Shown here: positions 60,509-64,000 of the stretch, one piece after another
Position numbering within the stretch: position 1 is the stretch's first letter
Layout of the letters: each line of letters opens with the position of its first letter
NCBI RefSeq assembly: GCF_002732165.1
Contig: NZ_MRZO01000001.1
Span: forward strand, 186,001 to 250,000
Direction: 5' to 3'
DNA: 64,000 nucleotides
Origin: Staphylococcus xylosus
GTDB lineage: Bacteria; Bacillota; Bacilli; Staphylococcales; Staphylococcaceae
Notes under the pieces: model-generated
The model's input: the letters and a program-made list of their open reading frames with translations, nothing else
What the model was told of the DNA's origin: nothing
Database searches by the model: none
Program-made: the position numbers and the translations under genes

Positions 60509-60985
60509 ATGGAAAATCAAAAACAATATCCAATGACTCAAGAAGGATTTGAAAAGTTAGAAAAAGAACTTGAAGAATTAAAAACAGTTAAGCGACCTGA
60601 AGTCGTTGAAAAAATTAAAGTTGCACGTTCTTTTGGTGATTTATCGGAGAACTCAGAGTATGATGCAGCTAAAGATGAGCAAGGTTTTATTGAACAAGAT
60701 ATCCAACGTGTAGAACATATGTTGCGTAATGCACTTATTATTGAAGATACCGGTGATAATAACCAAGTGCAGTTAGGTAAAACAGTAACTTTTGTAGAAT
60801 TACCTGGCGATGAAGAAGAAGAATATCAAATCGTTGGTTCTGCAGAATCAGATGCGTTTAAAGGAAAAATCTCTAACGAATCACCAATGGCAAAAAGCTT
60901 GATTGGGAAAAAATTAGATGATGAAGTACGCGTACCATTACCAAATGGTGGAGAAATCAACGTAAAAATTGTTAATATTAAATAA
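60509..60985 (+). CDS. greA: Transcription elongation factor GreA
   Basis: GreA rescues backtracked RNA polymerase by stimulating transcript cleavage. The 158-aa protein has the N-terminal coiled coil with the acidic tip ([17 protein letters not shown] near residue 46) and a C-terminal FKBP-like domain. AAGGAAG precedes the ATG. Ends in a long hairpin. Confidence 0.97.
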   Translation: MENQKQYPMTQEGFEKLEKELEELKTVKRPEVVEKIKVARSFGDLSENSEYDAAKDEQGFIEQDIQRVEHMLRNALIIEDTGDNNQVQLGKTVTFVELPGDEEEEYQIVGSAESDAFKGKISNESPMAKSLIGKKLDDEVRVPLPNGGEINVKIVNIK

Positions 60986-60992
60986 TATAATT

Positions 60993-61033
60993 AAGTACCC
61001 CCTAACAGAGCTTTTAACTGTTAGGGGGTACTT
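60993..61033 (+). terminator. 16-bp perfect hairpin after greA, without T-run
   Basis: AAGTACCCCCTAACAG (60993-61008) and CTGTTAGGGGGTACTT (61018-61033) are exact complements around a 9-nt loop. No T-run follows on either strand, so it may protect the transcript end or serve another role. Confidence 0.7.
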
Positions 61034-61191
61034 ACTATACTTATGAATTGTATTTAAAAACATCAAAACTCATTTTATAGTATATTGCTAAAAATAACTC
61101 AATTTATTAATTAAATTTTAAGGTTTTATGTATTTGTATTTATTATTGTTGTTGATAATTATTTACTATTAAACAAGAAAATAAAATGAAT

Positions 61192-61199
61192 GATACAAT
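61192..61199 (+). promoter_or_regulatory. Possible extended -10 promoter of the pxp operon
   Basis: TG-A-TACAAT at 61192-61199 lies 70 bp before the pxpB start. No good -35. Confidence 0.4.
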
Positions 61200-61268
61200 G
61201 ATATTGTTAATCTCTTGATAAAGTTTTTATTCAAAATTAATTGTAGAAAGCATAAAGGGGGATATGTT

Positions 61269-61991
61269 TTGGAGTATAAATTAATAAACGAGCAAACCAT
61301 TATGATTTATTTCGAAGCGCAAATAAATCCAGATATTTTTAATAAAGTTCAGCAAATCAGTAATTATATTACAAAGCAAAATCATCCTGCAATTGTAGAT
61401 ATTGTACCGAGCTATAGAGCAATTATGCTCAATATTGATATCGCACAATGTGATGTTAAACAAGTAGTTAAAGAGCTTAAATTAGAGCAATTAAATAATA
61501 AAATGGAAGCGCATACAAATGAGAACGCTAAGCAAATCAGTATTCCTGTCCTTTATGGTGGAGCTCATGGTCAAGATCTAAAAGAAGTCGCTTCATACCA
61601 TGATTTATCAGAAGCAGAAGTTGTGCAATTACACACTGAAAATACATACCTAATATACATGCTTGGCTTTATGCCTGGTTTTCCTTTTTTAGGAGGTTTG
61701 AATTCACAATTACATACTCCTAGAAGAAAAGAACCAAGAACAAGTATACCTGCTGGTTCAGTTGGTATTGCTAATAATCAAACTGGGTTATATCCAAAGG
61801 ATTCACCAGGCGGATGGCAGATAATTGGCCGTACACCTATACAAGTATTTGATATTAATCGATCTCCAATGTGTTTGTATAATTCTGGAGATACCATTAA
61901 GTTTTATTCAATTGATGAAGAAACATTTGATCATATACAACAGGCACAACTACAAGATGATTTTGATATTGAAAAGTGGGTGAATAAGTAG
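61269..61991 (+). CDS. pxpB: 5-oxoprolinase subunit PxpB (KipI family)
   Basis: A 240-aa protein of the family of PxpB/KipI. With PxpC and PxpA it forms an ATP-dependent 5-oxoprolinase in bacteria. Conserved block MLGFMPGFPFLGGL near residue 135 and PRTSIPAGSVGIANNQTG near residue 155. TTG start at 61269 with AAAGGGGGA 6 nt upstream; the earlier in-frame start precedes it. pxpC starts 1 bp after its stop. Confidence 0.92.
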   Translation: MEYKLINEQTIMIYFEAQINPDIFNKVQQISNYITKQNHPAIVDIVPSYRAIMLNIDIAQCDVKQVVKELKLEQLNNKMEAHTNENAKQISIPVLYGGAHGQDLKEVASYHDLSEAEVVQLHTENTYLIYMLGFMPGFPFLGGLNSQLHTPRRKEPRTSIPAGSVGIANNQTGLYPKDSPGGWQIIGRTPIQVFDINRSPMCLYNSGDTIKFYSIDEETFDHIQQAQLQDDFDIEKWVNK

Positions 61992-61992
61992 T

Positions 61993-62991
61993 ATGAGTAT
62001 TAAAATATTAAATCCGGGGCTATTTAGTACAGTTCAAGATTTAGGTAGAGTAGGTTACCAAGATCAAGGTTTCTCCACAGCTGGTGCTTTAGATACTTAC
62101 GCTTTAAGAATGGGGTATACATTAATAGGTAATAATGGACCTGCTATTGAATATACTATTGTTGGACCGACAATACAATTTCTAACGGATAATACATTTG
62201 TGCTTACAGGCGGGCAATTTGAAGCGACTTTAAACAATCAAGTTATCTCATCTCAAACAGTAATTTTTGTGAAGAAGGGAGATGAATTAAAAATAGGCTC
62301 AGTTGTTGATGGGGCAAGGGGTTATATATTGTTTGGTAAGCCACTTAATATACCAAAAGTAGCCAATAGTTATTCAACACATACTAGAAGTAAGATAGGT
62401 GGCTATAAAGGCAGAGCTTTAAAATCTAATGATGTAATTACGTGCCAACAAAATAATATGTATGCCGAGCGTATAGGATTAAGTTGTCCGGTTGAGGCAA
62501 TAAATCAGCAAGTAATTCATATAATTGAGGGTCCTCAAATAGAGAGTTTTAGTAATGAGGCTAAACAAAAATTAGTAAACGAAGGCTTTAAAATTTCAGA
62601 AAAATCAGACCGTATGGGTTTTCGTTTACAAGGTGAAAAAATCGCGCCAATAGAATCTGCAGATATTATTTCTGAACCTGTAGCTCTGGGTAGTATACAA
62701 GTTCCAAATGATGGTAATCCTATTATTTTATTAAATGATAAACAAACGGTTGGTGGCTACACTAAAATTGCAACGGTGTGTGCTGCCGATTTATCGCTTA
62801 TTGCACAGAAACAACCTAATGAAACAGTTAAGTTTGAATGGATAACGGTAGAAGCAGCTATAGAAAAACTACATCAAAAAGAACGAGAACTTAATGAAAA
62901 ACAAAATGAAGTATTAAAAGCACCTATTTTTGATACATCTCAAATGAGAAAGACTTCAACTCGAATTAATAAATTGCTTAAAGGAGAATAG
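61993..62991 (+). CDS. pxpC: 5-oxoprolinase subunit PxpC (biotin-dependent carboxyltransferase family)
   Basis: A 332-aa AHS2/KipA-family protein. Family segments are GLFSTVQDLGRVGYQ near the N-terminus and PNDGNPIILLNDKQTVGGY near residue 237. It is the partner of PxpB in 5-oxoproline cleavage. Next to it lie a biotin carrier and a biotin carboxylase, which often accompany this family. Confidence 0.92.
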   Translation: MSIKILNPGLFSTVQDLGRVGYQDQGFSTAGALDTYALRMGYTLIGNNGPAIEYTIVGPTIQFLTDNTFVLTGGQFEATLNNQVISSQTVIFVKKGDELKIGSVVDGARGYILFGKPLNIPKVANSYSTHTRSKIGGYKGRALKSNDVITCQQNNMYAERIGLSCPVEAINQQVIHIIEGPQIESFSNEAKQKLVNEGFKISEKSDRMGFRLQGEKIAPIESADIISEPVALGSIQVPNDGNPIILLNDKQTVGGYTKIATVCAADLSLIAQKQPNETVKFEWITVEAAIEKLHQKERELNEKQNEVLKAPIFDTSQMRKTSTRINKLLKGE

Positions 62992-62993
62992 TA

Positions 62994-63434
62994 ATGAATT
63001 TAGAAAAAGTAGAACAATTAATCAAATTGGTTAAAACAAATGAAGTTAAGAAATTTACCTATAAAGATTTTGAACATGAAATCTCAATAGATTTCACTGA
63101 AGGTGGAGCTAATAATAATGTTTCAAACCAGCCATCTAATCAGTCAAGTGCAGGAAATTCAAACGATACGTCACAGGAGGAAACAACTGAATCAAGTTAC
63201 CAGTCAGTCAAATCACCTATGGTCGGAACATTTTTCTTGCAAGACGAGAAAGAGTTAACCAATCCAATCGTAAAAGTTGGTGACGAAATTAAAAAAGGAG
63301 ATACGATTGGTTATATAGAAGCGATGAAAGTTTTAAATGAAGTAACAAGTGACGTTGCCGGTGTGGTTGATGAAATTCTTGTAGATCACGGTTCTAATGT
63401 TGAATACAATCAACAAATCATAAATGTGAAATAA
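62994..63434 (+). CDS. accB: Biotin carboxyl carrier protein (second acetyl-CoA carboxylase-type AccB)
   Basis: A 146-aa biotinyl carrier. It has an N-terminal helical part, a Ser/Asn/Gln-rich linker (about 38-75) and the biotinyl domain with EAMKVLNE; the biotin lysine is Lys112. Placed in the pxpBC operon, 2 bp after pxpC, so it probably is a paralogue dedicated to this operon rather than the main fatty-acid AccB. Ser/Asn linker is typical. Confidence 0.92.
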   Translation: MNLEKVEQLIKLVKTNEVKKFTYKDFEHEISIDFTEGGANNNVSNQPSNQSSAGNSNDTSQEETTESSYQSVKSPMVGTFFLQDEKELTNPIVKVGDEIKKGDTIGYIEAMKVLNEVTSDVAGVVDEILVDHGSNVEYNQQIINVK

Positions 63435-63456
63435 GTTTGTATAAAGGGGTGTTTCT

Positions 63457-64000
63457 ATGTATCGTTGTTTAATCGCTAACAGAGGTGAAATTGCAGTAAG
63501 AATTATTCGAGCTTGTAGAGAGCTTAATATTGAAACGGTTGCAATATACGCTCTAGGAGATGAGAAAAGTTTACATGTAAGTTTAGCGGATCAAGCAGTT
63601 TGTATCGGTGAAGCTAATCCATTAGAAAGTTATCTAAACCAGGACAGAATTATAAGTGCAGCTAAAATTACAGGCGCGAATGCAATTCATCCAGGCTATG
63701 GATTTCTATCAGAAAGTTCCTCTTTTGCCCGAAAAGTAGAAGACAATGATATCTACTTTATCGGTCCCACGCAAAAAACGATGGAAATGATGGGGGATAA
63801 AATCACAGCGAGACAAACTGTAGATAACGCTGGCGTACCGATTATTCCAGGATCGACTAAAGCTGTAGAATCAATTGAAGAAGTGCAAAACATTGCAAAA
63901 GAAATTGGTTATCCGCTTGTACTGAAAGCTGCTAGCGGTGGTGGCGGTAAAGGTATTAGGATTGTTAAAACAGAAGATATGCTTACTAAATCTTTTAAAG
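63457..64000 (+). CDS. accC: Biotin carboxylase (AccC-like), 5' part only
   Basis: The first 181 codons of a biotin carboxylase; the gene runs off the window. Visible are the N-terminal domain CLIANRGEIAVRIIRAC, HPGYGFLSE near residue 77, and the start of the ATP-grasp domain with GGGGKGIR near residue 164. AAAGGGG precedes the ATG. Partner of the preceding biotin carrier. In staphylococci a pxpA (LamB/YcsF) gene usually follows, outside this window. Confidence 0.94.
   Translation, partial: MYRCLIANRGEIAVRIIRACRELNIETVAIYALGDEKSLHVSLADQAVCIGEANPLESYLNQDRIISAAKITGANAIHPGYGFLSESSSFARKVEDNDIYFIGPTQKTMEMMGDKITARQTVDNAGVPIIPGSTKAVESIEEVQNIAKEIGYPLVLKAASGGGGKGIRIVKTEDMLTKSFK

Overview
The window is a low-GC Gram-positive chromosome segment from a Staphylococcus species, probably a coagulase-negative one. 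The gene order clpX-engB-hemAXCDBL-tag-valS-folC-comC-radC-mreCD-rplU-prp-rpmA-obg-ruvAB-queA-tgt-yajC-secDF-recJ-apt-rsh-dtd-lytH-hisS-aspS-tcdA-rarA-cymR-iscS-mnmA-recD2-alaS-greA is the staphylococcal core order, and the L27 extension cleaved by Prp is a Firmicutes trait. The species is not resolved; a member of the S. saprophyticus/S. xylosus neighbourhood is a guess.

Layout. 1-7440: end of clpX, engB and the six-gene haem operon that makes uroporphyrinogen precursors from glutamyl-tRNA. 7500-16740: an AbrB-type membrane protein, tag, T-box-controlled valS with folC, an orphan squalene/phytoene-synthase-like gene, a prepilin peptidase and radC. 16850-18600: small staphylococcal proteins of unknown role and a long structured non-coding stretch before mreC. 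18600-30000: mreCD, the L21 leader with rplU-prp-rpmA, obg, an ACT-domain protein, ruvAB-queA-tgt-yajC and secDF. 29940-41300: recJ-apt, rsh-dtd-lytH, a His T-box with hisS-aspS, 6S RNA and tcdA. 41386-49237: rarA/cymR, then a small accessory-looking block (two CsbD/antitoxin-like stress proteins, a luciferase-like monooxygenase, an ABC-F ATPase) before iscS-mnmA. 49370-61000: TPR protein, recD2, an Ala T-box with alaS-ireB-ruvX-DUF1292, then trmR-trhP1-trhP2-udk-greA. 61269-64000: pxpB-pxpC followed by a second biotin carrier/biotin carboxylase pair, cut by the window edge.

Most of the window is ordinary housekeeping sequence. The most interesting segment is 43,200-46,970. There a gene reading like the Sal/Vga type of antibiotic-resistance ABC-F proteins sits behind a well-formed promoter and a leader of about 190 nt holding a 20-codon open reading frame. 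That layout would suit ribosome-mediated attenuation. A good SigB-type promoter precedes the csbD-like gene in the same block. Three T-box leaders with readable specifier codons (Val GTA, His CAC, Ala GCT), the L21 leader with a potential pseudoknot, and 6S RNA are the main RNA elements. I saw no tRNA, rRNA, insertion sequence, prophage or CRISPR array. I found no clear evidence of a wholly new multi-gene system.
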